Assembly: GCF_013177695.1 (NCBI RefSeq)
Contig: NZ_WOEY01000110.1
Span: 27,121 to 91,120 of the forward strand
Length of the DNA stretch: 64,000 nt
DNA from: Paraburkholderia solitsugae
Lineage (GTDB): Bacteria > Pseudomonadota > Gammaproteobacteria > Burkholderiales > Burkholderiaceae
Reading direction: 5' to 3'
The position numbers and the translations under genes are program-made. The notes beneath the pieces were generated by a model, which saw only the letters and a program-made list of their open reading frames with translations, was not told where the DNA came from and did not search any database. Positions 7,860-16,447 of the stretch are shown here, piece after piece. The first letter of the stretch is position 1. Each line of letters starts with the position of its first letter.

Positions 7860-9653
7860 TCAGGCAGTCGGCTCCGCCTCGTGGCCTTCCGTGGCGCCTT
7901 CGCTCGCCGGCTCCCGCTTGCGCGCCTCCAGCACATCCCGGAAGCGTAGATACGCACACCGTCCACCGGATTTGGCCGCATACATCGCCGCGTCGGCGTT
8001 GAGGAGCAGCTCCGCCGCCGTCGCACTATCGTCCGGAAACTGGCTGATGCCGATGCTCGCGCCCACCGTCATGCGTTGTCCGTCGATCAGCAGCTCTTCG
8101 TTCAGCGCGCCCATGATTCGCGAGGCAATCCCCGGTGCGGCCTCCGCGGACCGCGGCCCCTCGATCAACACGATGAACTCATCACTGCCGAGACGCGCAG
8201 CAACATCTGCCGTGCAGAGCACCTGCTTGAGCCGGCGCGCCACCGCGGCGAGCACCTTGTCGCCAATCGCATGGCCGAACTGGTCGTTGATCTGCTTGAA
8301 GCGGTCGAGGTCGACGAACAGCACGGCGAGCCCTTCCTCACGCCGCGTCGCTTCCTCGATCGCCGCCTCGAGCTTCTGCATGAACAGCATGCGGTTCGGC
8401 AGGCCGGTCAGCCCGTCGTGCGTGGCGAGATGCACGAGCTCACGTTGCTTGTTATGCAGCACATCCATTTGCGACTTGATTTCCCTGCGCAGACGGTCGA
8501 AGCAGCGCGCCAGCACGCCGATCTCGTCGGTACGTTTGAGCGGCAGCGTTTCCATCGCGTGCCCGGCGAACAGATGCGTGGCCGCGTACGCCAGAATGTG
8601 CAAAGGCTTGGTCAGCGCACGCGCAAACAGAATCGCAAGGAACAGCGCCAACACACTGAAGATCACGACCATGCGAACGATTCTGACACCCAACTGGTTG
8701 GCGCCGGACAAGACATGATCGAGCGGCTTGCCGAGGCCGAGCACGATAAAACGGTTGCCCGCGGACGCGCCGAACGGTCTGCGCACGAAAGCAAGCACCT
8801 GACCGGCCGCCTGCCGCGGCCGCACGAGTCCATTCAGCAGAATTTCGCTTTCTGACTGATCGAAGAGCGGCTTGGTGGCGCCAAAGCTGTCCTGCATCAG
8901 AACGCGGCGGCCCTTGTCGAAGCCGAACGTTTTCGAGGCATCCGGATGGACCAGGAAATCGCCCCATTCGTTGGCGAGATAGACCTGATAGTCGCTCGGC
9001 AAATCGCTCTGCAAGCGTTTGAGCAGATCGTCCAGATCGACGTCGATAATCACGACGCCCACCACGGCGCCACTCGCGTCCGCCACGGGTGTGCCGAGCC
9101 GCAATGTCGGTTTGCCCTCGGCGGCATGCGTACCGTACTCGTGATTCACCGAAATCGGCGAGGTATAAATGCGCCCGGGCGAGAACGCCAGCGTGTCGAA
9201 CACATACGCGAACTGGCCTTTTTCCTGCAAGCTGTTCCCTTCGACCCGCACCAGACCGTCCGCATCGCGGTCGAAACGAATCAGTTCGAGTCCGTAGTGC
9301 TTGCGGGTAATCAAGCGGATTTGCAGGTACTCGGGGTGGTGAACCATGAAGCTGGCATACACCTGCGCCAGTTGTTCGCGCGGCGCATTCGCGCCAATGC
9401 CGTTGTCGGTCTGTGCGATATCCGCCGAAGACGGCATGCTCGCGAGCACCTGCGCATCTGCGCCGACATCGTCGATCGCCCCGGAAACGCGCTGGCCCAG
9501 CAGCTCCGTTGAAGTCAGCAGGCTGCGTTCGGCTTCGCTCACCAGCATCGTACGGTTGGCACGATACGCGTAATAACCCGTCGCGCCGGACGCGAGCACG
9601 CCGATGCACGCAAACAGAATCGATAGCTTGAATGTCAGGCCGGGGCGCATCAT
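7860..9653 (-). CDS. membrane sensor with Cache, HAMP and GGDEF domains
   Basis: The 597-residue protein has a membrane segment near residues 8-28, a periplasmic double-Cache-like sensor to about residue 340, a second membrane segment, HAMP and a C-terminal GGDEF domain. GGDEF domains make cyclic di-GMP from two GTP. The signature here reads GSDEF at residues 489-493, with serine in place of the second glycine. The RxxD inhibition site is absent (CTAD at the matching place). Activity may therefore be weak or the domain may only bind GTP. The start (ATG at 9653) is chosen because it overlaps the stop of the upstream binding-protein gene as TGATG, implying translational coupling. Input probably comes from that partner. 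Confidence 0.9.
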   Translation of the reverse strand: MMRPGLTFKLSILFACIGVLASGATGYYAYRANRTMLVSEAERSLLTSTELLGQRVSGAIDDVGADAQVLASMPSSADIAQTDNGIGANAPREQLAQVYASFMVHHPEYLQIRLITRKHYGLELIRFDRDADGLVRVEGNSLQEKGQFAYVFDTLAFSPGRIYTSPISVNHEYGTHAAEGKPTLRLGTPVADASGAVVGVVIIDVDLDDLLKRLQSDLPSDYQVYLANEWGDFLVHPDASKTFGFDKGRRVLMQDSFGATKPLFDQSESEILLNGLVRPRQAAGQVLAFVRRPFGASAGNRFIVLGLGKPLDHVLSGANQLGVRIVRMVVIFSVLALFLAILFARALTKPLHILAYAATHLFAGHAMETLPLKRTDEIGVLARCFDRLRREIKSQMDVLHNKQRELVHLATHDGLTGLPNRMLFMQKLEAAIEEATRREEGLAVLFVDLDRFKQINDQFGHAIGDKVLAAVARRLKQVLCTADVAARLGSDEFIVLIEGPRSAEAAPGIASRIMGALNEELLIDGQRMTVGASIGISQFPDDSATAAELLLNADAAMYAAKSGGRCAYLRFRDVLEARKREPASEGATEGHEAEPTA

Positions 9654-10801
9654 CAGAAAAGCTCCGACCTGTCGCCGGACACGATTCTGTTCCACAGTTC
9701 TTCGCGCCGCTGAATATCTTCCACCGGGCCGATCCAGACGATGTGCCCGTTGTCGCTGTTTTCCGCCGGCGCCGTCAACGTGTTGGCAAGCCCCTGGCGT
9801 TGCGTCAACAACGCACTGACGTCCGGTTCGAGCATGTAATTGATCCATGCAAGCGCGAGCGCGCGATCCTTGGCGGAACGCGTCATCGACCAGCAGTCCA
9901 GCCACGCGAGCGCCCCCTCGTCGGGAATCACGTAGCCCACGTCGGCGCCGGCACGGCGCAACGATTCAACCTGCTGAGTGCCATAGTTACCGAACATCAA
10001 GGCAACTTTATGCTGGATGAAGAACGCGGTCGCTTCTTCCGGCAGCGTGTAATAGGTCAGCAGGTTGCGGCGCAGATCGACGAGCTTGTGAGCGACTATG
10101 CGCATCTGCCGGGCGTCGAGCTGGAAAGGATGGGGGTATCCCAGCGCCAACGCGGTGAACGAAAAATTATGTTGGGCGCTATTGAAGTCAAGAACCTTGC
10201 CACGGTAACGCGGGTTCCACAATTCGCGCATCGAGCGCGGCGCAACGGCAAACTGCTTGCGGTCATAGATCAGCCCCATCGACGAATACGTGAATGGAAT
10301 GGCGTACACCTTGCCTGCCGAGGTCAGCCCTTCGATCGACGACAGCGCCTGAAACCGTGGCAACTGCTTTTTCGTATTCGGCAAACGGGTCAGATCGAGC
10401 GGCGCCAGCAGATTCGCGCGGGTATAGCGCTCGATTTCAGCCGTATTGGCAGCGAGCACATCGAACGGTGGCGTACCCTGGGCATGCATCTGCGCCCATA
10501 GCGCCTCGTCGGAATCGACTAATGTGACTTCGACCTTCGCGTGATAGCGTGTTTCGAAAGTCTTAACGACGTCGTCGTCCGCATAACCGGGCCATGCCAA
10601 TACACGCAGAACTTTGTCGGCGGCCACGACTGGCGCTGACGACAAAAGGCTACAGCATAAAGCGAGATTTATCAGCAGCGTCAAAAAACCGGAAAATCCG
10701 CCGTAGCGCAGCGAATTCGCCCGCACCACAGCGGCTGCAATTCGACACTGGAACGATGGTTTGAAACAGCGCATTTCATCTGCCATGGAAATCATGTGCA
10801 T
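9653..10801 (-). CDS. PotD/NspS-like periplasmic polyamine-binding protein
   Basis: This is an extracellular solute-binding protein of the spermidine/putrescine family. After a long N-terminus and a signal segment (residues about 40-62, ending VVAA), it has the typical start LRVLAWPGYADDDVVKTFE, then DVLAANTAEIERYT and GYVIPDEGALAWLDCW, the latter near the ligand site. No permease or ATPase gene is nearby. Instead the gene is coupled to a Cache-GGDEF sensor, the arrangement of Vibrio NspS-MbaA, in which a PotD-like protein senses polyamines and modulates a c-di-GMP enzyme rather than feeding a transporter. Several in-frame ATGs (10801, 10795, 10786) leave the exact start open. Confidence 0.85.
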   Translation of the reverse strand: MHMISMADEMRCFKPSFQCRIAAAVVRANSLRYGGFSGFLTLLINLALCCSLLSSAPVVAADKVLRVLAWPGYADDDVVKTFETRYHAKVEVTLVDSDEALWAQMHAQGTPPFDVLAANTAEIERYTRANLLAPLDLTRLPNTKKQLPRFQALSSIEGLTSAGKVYAIPFTYSSMGLIYDRKQFAVAPRSMRELWNPRYRGKVLDFNSAQHNFSFTALALGYPHPFQLDARQMRIVAHKLVDLRRNLLTYYTLPEEATAFFIQHKVALMFGNYGTQQVESLRRAGADVGYVIPDEGALAWLDCWSMTRSAKDRALALAWINYMLEPDVSALLTQRQGLANTLTAPAENSDNGHIVWIGPVEDIQRREELWNRIVSGDRSELF

Positions 10802-10813
10802 ATACAACACCAC

Positions 10814-11484
10814 TTAGCAGAAGGCCGTTACGACGAGCGCAGACAGTCGCACGGTGTTTAACCGCGGGCGTAGTGCTCGACGACTTTGTTCAGACAGATA
10901 CCGACGCTACGATGACGAGCGTGCAGAGCCTTGATAATAGCGCCAAGCAAACCATTTTTGGTTACTGCCGCACGTCAATCGAGAAAAACAGCCTGTCAGC
11001 CGCGATTCGACAAACGCGCCGACCGGCATTTAACGGTATTTGACGCGAAATCTTTAACTCATCGTCAGGCATTTGAAACAAACCTGATCGCCGTAATAAC
11101 CAGTGTTAATAATGGCATTCTCAATGCTGGATTTGCAGACACAACGCATTACGCGAAGTATTCGGGCAAAATCCCGCTATTGGCCAGCTTCATTACGGCG
11201 CCATTACGACGTCATTACGCGGCGCCAGGCGGTAGACGAAGGCAACCCAATACGCATTGGCGGCGTGGTCGGATCCCCACCACATTCAGGCTCTAGACGC
11301 TATCCTCGCGCGCTATCCGGTGTTTCACTAGCTACCCAATCTTTTTGAACTGATAAGCTTTGCGCGCGCTGCTGGCCGCCCCGGCCGGCAGCTTCAACCC
11401 AAGCCTGGTCGTGAGTCGCGCCAGGCGTCCCGCAGCGGCACAACCGCATACGGGAGTATTTGAACTACACCGAGGAGTTAAACA
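10814..11484. other. intergenic region between divergent PotD-like and HisJ-like genes
   Basis: I see no convincing gene in these 671 bases. The region is less GC-rich than its surroundings, especially around 10930-11190. It must hold the divergent promoters for the PotD/GGDEF pair and for the binding-protein gene at 11485. The one ordered feature is a set of four CATTACG heptamers, listed separately. Two short open frames on the plus strand (10931-11296 and 11103-11348) have no ribosome-binding site and no protein-like composition. Confidence 0.6.
11147..11219 (+). promoter_or_regulatory. four CATTACG boxes on an 11-bp lattice
   Basis: The heptamer CATTACG occurs at 11147, 11191, 11202 and 11213. 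The last three are spaced exactly 11 bases apart and the first is 44 bases (four times 11) before the second, so all four lie on the same face of the helix. Direct repeats phased by one turn are typical of binding sites for OmpR/PhoB-type response regulators. The group lies about 265-340 bases upstream of the HisJ-like gene at 11485. The function is inferred. Confidence 0.45.
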
Positions 11485-12267
11485 GTGAAAAAACTGCTAG
11501 CGGCTTTGACGGTTGCTCTGCTTGCCACCGTCTCGATTGGCGCACACGCTAAAGATTGGTCGACTATCCGTTTCGGCGTTGACGCCAGCTACCCTCCGTT
11601 TGAGTCCAAGGGCTCGGACGGCAAGCTCGCGGGCTTCGACATCGACCTCGGCAATGAAATCTGCGCGCGCCTGAAGGCCAAGTGCGTGTGGATCGAAAAC
11701 GACTTTGACGGCATGATCCCGGCGCTGAAGGCGAAGAAGTTCGACGGCGTGCTGTCGTCGATGTCCATGACGCCGCAACGCGCTGAACAGATCGCCTTCT
11801 CGTCGAAGCTGTTCAACACGCCGACGCGCCTCGTCACGAAGAAGGGTTCGGGCGTCCTGCCGACCGCCGATTCGCTGAAGGGCAAGGCAGTTGGCGTCGA
11901 GCAAGGCACGATCCAGGAAACTTACGCGAAGACGTACTGGGAACCGAAGGGCGCGAAGGTCGTGCCGTATCAGAACCAGGACCAGGTCTACGCAGACTTG
12001 CTGTCGGGTCGTCTTGACGCATCGCTGCAGGACGCGGTTGAAGCTGAAATTGGCTTCCTGAAGACGCCGCGCGGCGCGGGCTATGAGTTCGCGGGCAAGG
12101 ATATCGTCGACGAGAAGATCCTCGGCAACGGCGCGGGCATCGGCATGCGCAAGGAAGACTCCGATCTGAAGGCGAAGGTCGACAAGGCGATTGCCGACAT
12201 CATCAAGGACGGTACGTACAAGAAGCTCGAGAAGAAGTACTTCGACTTCGACGTGTACGGCGGCTAA
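11485..12267 (+). CDS. HisJ/ArgT-like basic amino acid-binding protein (module 1)
   Basis: This is a periplasmic binding protein of the lysine/arginine/ornithine/histidine family (260 residues). It has a signal peptide ending AHA and the typical TIRFGVDASYPPFESK start, GFDIDLGNEIC, and DFDGMIPALKAKKFD segments. It delivers a basic amino acid to an ABC importer. No permease follows; the next gene on this strand is an AstE-like hydrolase. The protein is very similar along its whole length to the one at 16591, which has its own permeases, so the two may share a membrane complex. The start is a GTG behind a cgaggag ribosome-binding site. A strong terminator follows. Confidence 0.93.
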   Translation: MKKLLAALTVALLATVSIGAHAKDWSTIRFGVDASYPPFESKGSDGKLAGFDIDLGNEICARLKAKCVWIENDFDGMIPALKAKKFDGVLSSMSMTPQRAEQIAFSSKLFNTPTRLVTKKGSGVLPTADSLKGKAVGVEQGTIQETYAKTYWEPKGAKVVPYQNQDQVYADLLSGRLDASLQDAVEAEIGFLKTPRGAGYEFAGKDIVDEKILGNGAGIGMRKEDSDLKAKVDKAIADIIKDGTYKKLEKKYFDFDVYGG

Positions 12268-12579
12268 GCCAGCCACGCGCGTCTGACGACGCGCTTGCCG
12301 GCTTGCAGGCAACGGGCTCCGCACCATGCGGAGCCCGTTTCGTTTGCGGGGCCGCTATGCCGTGCCGCCTCGGCTACGATGGGGCCGAACAGGACTGCAC
12401 ATGTGCCGCGCGTCATCCTGACGACGCCGCATAAAGCCACGCGCCGCGTCATATCGGCTAAGATCGTGCGATAGCGGCGCCGCGAGACAGCCCGCCCATG
12501 ACCGACCGTGAAACACCCTTTCCTTCTGTAATCAACGACATAGCGCGGCACGGCCCACCTGCCCGCGGATTTGAAAACC
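12268..12579. other. intergenic region with terminator
   Basis: These 312 bases separate the binding-protein gene from the AstE-like gene. The first part holds a strong terminator (12311-12345). The remainder, about 230 bases, must contain the promoter of the downstream gene, but I see no clear box. No gene is evident. Confidence 0.5.
12311..12345 (+). terminator. Rho-independent terminator after the binding-protein gene
   Basis: A perfect 13-bp stem (AACGGGCTCCGCA pairing with its complement) closes a CCA loop, followed by ttcgttt. It ends the transcript of the binding-protein gene and implies that the AstE-like gene downstream has its own promoter or depends on read-through. Confidence 0.85.
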
Positions 12580-13695
12580 ATGCAAACCCAAACCCATCCG
12601 CTGATTGCCCCAACGCTCGGCACCGCCCGTAATCTGACGAGTTTTCACTATGGTCCTGGCGGCGGGCAGAAGATTTACATCCAGTCGTCGCTGCATGCAG
12701 ACGAGTTGCCTGGCATGCTGGTCTCGTGGGCGTTGCGCCGCAAGCTCACCGCACTGGAAGCCACCGGCAAGATGCGCGGCGAAGTCGTGATCGTGCCGGT
12801 CGCCAATCCGATCGGCCTGAATCAGCATTTTCTTGGCCATCTGACGGGCCGCTTCGAGACCAACAGCGCGCAGAACTTCAACCGCAACTTCTACGAACTG
12901 GCGGCGCTGATTCAACCCGGCATCGAAGCGCGTCTGACCGACAACATCGACGCGAACCGCACGGCAATCCGCGCGGCGATGCGTGAGGCACTCAACGCAC
13001 AACAGCCGGCAACCGAACTCGAATCGCAACGTCTGGCGTTGCAAAAGCTCTCGTATGACGCCGATGTCGTACTCGATCTGCACTGCGACTGGGAAGCCGC
13101 GATGCACTTGTACACGAACCCCGATCTGTGGCCGGAAGTCGAGCCGCTCGCCTGCTATCTGGACGCCAAGGCATCGCTGCTGGCGCTGAATTCGGTGGGC
13201 AATCCGTTCGACGAAATCCACAGCTTCTGCTGGTCAGATCTGCGCGGCCGTTACGGCGACCGTTTCCCGATTCCGAACGGCTCGATCTCGGTCACGATCG
13301 AACTGCGCGGTCAACGCGAAGTGTCGTACGAGTACGCCGAGCGCGACGCCCAGGCGATCATCGAGTACCTGACCGCGCGTGGCGTGATCGACGGCACGCC
13401 GGCGCCGCTGCCGGCGCTCGAATTCGCCGCCACGCCTTTGGCCGGCGCCGAGCCGATCGTCGCGCCGATCAGCGGTGTGCTGGTTTACCGCTGCGAAGTC
13501 GGCACCTGGGTCGATGTCGGCCATGAGATCGCCGATATCGTCGATCCGTTGACCGATCGCGTCGTGACGCTGAAGAGCAGCGTGGCCGGTGTGCTGTACG
13601 CGCGGCATTTGACGCGCTTCGCGACGGCGGGGCTGGAATTCGCGCGCATTGCCGGTGCGAAGGCGTTCAGAAGCGGGTCGTTGCTGAGCAACTAA
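12580..13695 (+). CDS. AstE/aspartoacylase-like zinc hydrolase (module 1)
   Basis: This protein belongs to the succinylglutamate desuccinylase/aspartoacylase family of zinc carboxypeptidase-fold enzymes, which remove an acyl group from an N-acyl amino acid. The zinc site is visible as SSLHADELPG (H and E) and DVVLDLHCD, and the catalytic glutamate is probably in VTIELRG. The C-terminal part (IVAPISGVLVY onward) is a small beta-barrel like a lipoyl domain. The ATG at 12580 gives 371 residues, the same length as its paralogue at 19744. A transporter-linked role suggests cleavage of an acylated or modified amino acid imported by the same system, but the substrate is unknown. Confidence 0.88.
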   Translation: MQTQTHPLIAPTLGTARNLTSFHYGPGGGQKIYIQSSLHADELPGMLVSWALRRKLTALEATGKMRGEVVIVPVANPIGLNQHFLGHLTGRFETNSAQNFNRNFYELAALIQPGIEARLTDNIDANRTAIRAAMREALNAQQPATELESQRLALQKLSYDADVVLDLHCDWEAAMHLYTNPDLWPEVEPLACYLDAKASLLALNSVGNPFDEIHSFCWSDLRGRYGDRFPIPNGSISVTIELRGQREVSYEYAERDAQAIIEYLTARGVIDGTPAPLPALEFAATPLAGAEPIVAPISGVLVYRCEVGTWVDVGHEIADIVDPLTDRVVTLKSSVAGVLYARHLTRFATAGLEFARIAGAKAFRSGSLLSN

Positions 13696-13714
13696 GCGCT
13701 GTTTCCGCAAAGCA

Positions 13715-13745
13715 AATCGCCCGCTATTTCAGCGGGCGATTGCGT
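13715..13745. terminator. terminator hairpin between convergent genes
   Basis: An 11-bp perfect stem (AATCGCCCGCT and its complement) with a five-base loop ATTTC lies between the AstE-like gene and the convergent MetQ-type gene. T-rich sequence follows on both sides, so it could stop transcripts from both directions. Confidence 0.75.
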
Positions 13746-13775
13746 TTACGCGTCTGTTGCGCAAGAACGGAAGAC

Positions 13776-14582
13776 TCAGAACGCAGGAATGATCGCGCCT
13801 TTGAACTGCGTGTCGATGTACTTGCGCACTTCATCCGATTCATAAGCCGCGACCAGCTTCTTGACCCACGGCTTGTCGCGATCCTGCGCACGCACGGCGA
13901 TCAGATTCGCGTACGGACCTTTGAGGTCTTCGATCGCGATCGCGTCTTTCGTCGGCTGCAAGCCGGCCTTGACCGCGTAGTCCGTGTTGATCGACGCCGC
14001 GTCGAGGTCGCCGAGCGCGCGCGGCAATTGCGCGGCGTCGAGTTCGACCAGCTTGATCTTCTTCGGATTGTCGGCGACGTCGAGCGGCGTGGCATTGACG
14101 CCGTTCGTGCCGACGCCCGGCTTCAGCCTGATCACGCCGTACTTTTGCAACAGCAACAGCGCGCGATTGCCATTCGACGGATCGTTCTGGATGCCGACGT
14201 TCGCGCCTTCCGGCAAGTCCTTCAGCGACTTGAACGTCTTCGAATAGAAGCCCATCGGCGAAACGTAGGTCAGGCCGACGTTGACGATCTTGTAGCCGCG
14301 CTGCCTGATCTGGCTATCGAGAAACGGCTGGTGTTGGAAACCGTTGGCATCGAGGTCGCCGGCGTCGAGTGCCGCGTTCGGCTGCACGTAGTCGTTGAAT
14401 TCGATGACCTTCACATTCAGCCCTTCTCGTGCCGCGACCTTGGTCACGACCGACCAGATCTGCGCGTCCGGGCCGCTCATCGTGCCGATCTTGAGTTGTT
14501 TATCGTCGGCATGCGCAAACGTTGCCGTCAGCGAAACGGCGGCGATAGCGAGCAGATTCTGGATGATTTTCCGGCGTTGCAT
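13776..14582 (-). CDS. metQ: MetQ/NlpA-family substrate-binding protein
   Basis: This 268-residue protein is a NlpA/MetQ-type binding protein, a family that usually supplies D- or L-methionine to the MetNI importer. Visible signatures include LKIGTMSGPDAQIW, VIEFNDYVQPNAALDAGDLDAN and the C-terminal VAAYESDEVRKYI. The signal peptide ends TFAHADD without a lipobox cysteine, so the protein is probably free in the periplasm, unlike the classical lipoprotein. No metN or metI lies beside it, so it must use a transporter encoded elsewhere. The ATG at 14582 with ggggaaa upstream is preferred over a GTG at 14594. Confidence 0.9.
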   Translation of the reverse strand: MQRRKIIQNLLAIAAVSLTATFAHADDKQLKIGTMSGPDAQIWSVVTKVAAREGLNVKVIEFNDYVQPNAALDAGDLDANGFQHQPFLDSQIRQRGYKIVNVGLTYVSPMGFYSKTFKSLKDLPEGANVGIQNDPSNGNRALLLLQKYGVIRLKPGVGTNGVNATPLDVADNPKKIKLVELDAAQLPRALGDLDAASINTDYAVKAGLQPTKDAIAIEDLKGPYANLIAVRAQDRDKPWVKKLVAAYESDEVRKYIDTQFKGAIIPAF

Positions 14583-14740
14583 GCATTTCCCCACGAGCGG
14601 TTTTGATTGATAGGCGCAGATCGTGGCATGCCGCCGCGGCGCCAGAAAACCAATCGTTTTTCACACGCTTATATGCGCGCTCTGGAAAAAGCTTATGAGC
14701 GGCGTGCCTCGCGTGATCTCAACCAGCAAAGCTATGTGAG

Positions 14741-14758
14741 TGTCGCGCCGGCGCGACA
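14741..14758. promoter_or_regulatory. perfect 18-bp palindrome
   Basis: The sequence TGTCGCGCCGGCGCGACA reads the same on both strands and lies in the 299-base region between the divergent metQ-type gene and the porin gene, 124 bases before the porin start. It has the form of a dimeric regulator's operator. As an RNA it could only form a very tight hairpin, and no T-run follows. Confidence 0.4.
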
Positions 14759-14881
14759 GATTACAAAAATAACGAAAGCTGTCACATACCTTACTCTGCG
14801 TTCCCTTAAATTTCGGGCCATCGCACGACCTTGCCAAAGAACACGGCGTCGCGATCGCTTAATTTTTAATCGGAGAAAGTC

Positions 14882-16042
14882 TTGAACAAGAAAGTATTGA
14901 CCGCCGCTACTCTCGCCGTCTTCGCCAGCGCCGCCCATGCGCAAAGCAGTGTCACGCTGTATGGCCTGATCGATGCCGGTATCAGCTACGTGAACAACTC
15001 GAAGACCGCTTCCGGTCACGACAGCCTCGTCAAGTACGACGACGGCGTGGCTCAAGGCAGCCGTTGGGGTCTGCGCGGCACTGAAGACCTCGGTGGCGGC
15101 CTGAAGGCACTGTTCGTGTTGGAAAACGGGTTCAACAGCGGCAACGGCACGCTCGGCCAAGGCGGCGCACTGTTCGGCCGTCAAGCGTTTGTCGGTCTGT
15201 CGCAGAACAACGTTGGTTCGCTGACGTTCGGTCGCCAGTATTCGTTTTCGACGGATTATCTGGGCGGCAACTACTCGACCGGTGGCCAAACCGTTGCGGG
15301 TAACTACGCTTACCACATCAATGACGTCGACCAGCTGACGTCGAGCCGTATCAACAACGCAGTCAAGTTCAGCAGCGCGAATTTCGCGGGCCTGACCTTC
15401 GGCGCGATGTACGGTTTCTCGAACCAGGCTGGCGCATTCGCTGGCGCACCGGCAACCGGCACAGTCGCAGCACCGGTCGCAGGTTCGTCGCGCGCGTATA
15501 GCCTTGGCGTGAACTACGCGAACGGCCCGTTCGGCGTTGGCGCAGCGTACACGGACATCCGTTACCCGAGCCAGGCAACCCCGGCATTCTCGACGACCAT
15601 CGCCAACGTGACGACGGGCAGCGTGCGTGATCTGCGCACGTTCGGCGTCGGCGGCCGTTACTCGATCGGCGCAGCTACGCTGTGGGCGTTGTACACGAAC
15701 ACGCGCTTCGCTCCGATCACGGGCAGCTCGACCACGTTCGCTGCGTACGAAGCAGGCGCGAAGTACGCATTCACGCCGGCGCTGACGGCGGGTGCAGGCT
15801 ACACGTATATGCACCTGAGCGATGCCAACACGGGCCACTGGAGCCAGGCGGACCTGAGCGTCGACTACGCGCTGAGCAAGCGTACGGACGTGTATGCACT
15901 GGGTATCTACCAGCTCGCTTCGGGTCAAGTCGGCAAGGGGAACCTGTCGGCACAGATCGGTTCGAGCACGAGCTACTTCAATACGTCGGGCAACGCGGAC
16001 AACCAACTGGCGTTCCGCGTCGGTATCCGCCACAAGTTCTAA
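14882..16042 (+). CDS. outer-membrane porin (Burkholderia OmpC/Omp38 type)
   Basis: This 386-residue protein is a general diffusion porin of the Gram-negative porin family that forms trimeric 16-strand barrels. The signal peptide ends SAAHA and the mature protein begins QSSVTLYGLIDAGISY. The conserved RWGLRGTEDLGGGLKALFVLE and the C-terminal RVGIRHKF, ending in phenylalanine for BAM recognition, are present. The start codon is TTG at 14882 behind a cggagaaag ribosome-binding site; no in-frame ATG exists at the right place. It stands alone with a terminator after it. The setting between amino acid uptake genes suggests, but does not show, a role in nutrient entry. Confidence 0.95.
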   Translation: MNKKVLTAATLAVFASAAHAQSSVTLYGLIDAGISYVNNSKTASGHDSLVKYDDGVAQGSRWGLRGTEDLGGGLKALFVLENGFNSGNGTLGQGGALFGRQAFVGLSQNNVGSLTFGRQYSFSTDYLGGNYSTGGQTVAGNYAYHINDVDQLTSSRINNAVKFSSANFAGLTFGAMYGFSNQAGAFAGAPATGTVAAPVAGSSRAYSLGVNYANGPFGVGAAYTDIRYPSQATPAFSTTIANVTTGSVRDLRTFGVGGRYSIGAATLWALYTNTRFAPITGSSTTFAAYEAGAKYAFTPALTAGAGYTYMHLSDANTGHWSQADLSVDYALSKRTDVYALGIYQLASGQVGKGNLSAQIGSSTSYFNTSGNADNQLAFRVGIRHKF

Positions 16043-16090
16043 GCATGTCTTGCAGGCAGGGAGCATGCGCTCCCTGTCTCAAGGTTCTGA

Positions 16091-16116
16091 AAAACGCCCT
16101 GCGGGGCGTTTTTCTT
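16091..16116 (+). terminator. Rho-independent terminator of the porin gene
   Basis: The stem AAAACGCCC pairs with GGGCGTTTT around a TGCG loop, followed by a T-rich run (ttctttt). It lies 49 bases after the porin stop codon. Confidence 0.85.
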
Positions 16117-16266
16117 TTGGGAGACCGGTTTTCCGGGCACCCGCCAGTCTCCTCGGCCACATCCCCTTTACCGCCCTCTCCCAGGCCGCACTCGCGGCCT
16201 GGGCGCATGCGATCCGGCGTCACCGGAGCATGGCCGTCCGGCCCCATGCAAGTGGATCCCAGCGCC

Positions 16267-16282
16267 ATCTTGTATAGACATT
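16267..16282 (+). promoter_or_regulatory. HutC-like half-palindromic site
   Basis: The bases TCTTGTATAGACATT share the block ATCTTGTATAGACA with the fuller palindrome at 16446-16461. It matches the HutC-type GntR operator (consensus close to CTTGTATATACAAG) in its left arm and centre. It may be an auxiliary operator. Confidence 0.4.
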
Positions 16283-16305
16283 AGCGCACGCGTTTCAACG
16301 TCTAT

Positions 16306-16320
16306 GGTGTATATACCACC
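16306..16320. promoter_or_regulatory. GTATATAC palindrome, possible HutC/GntR operator
   Basis: The sequence GGTGTATATACCACC contains the 8-bp perfect palindrome GTATATAC, the core of HutC/FarR-type GntR operators, and a GGTG/CACC inverted arm. It lies between the other two related sites upstream of the transporter operon. Confidence 0.35.
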
Positions 16321-16447
16321 TCGTTGAGCAGCTCACGTTCGGCAAACCAAGCTTGGCCAGTAAGCGCCGAAAACCTACCACAGGCTTACATTCCGCCAAT
16401 AGCATACGAGAAAACCCCAGTTGCTTCGAATAATATTGAGCGGCTAT

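Noticed and set aside
10931..11348. Two short plus-strand frames upstream of the HisJ-like gene
   Set aside because: No ribosome-binding site, odd amino acid composition, and they cover the phased CATTACG boxes expected in a control region.
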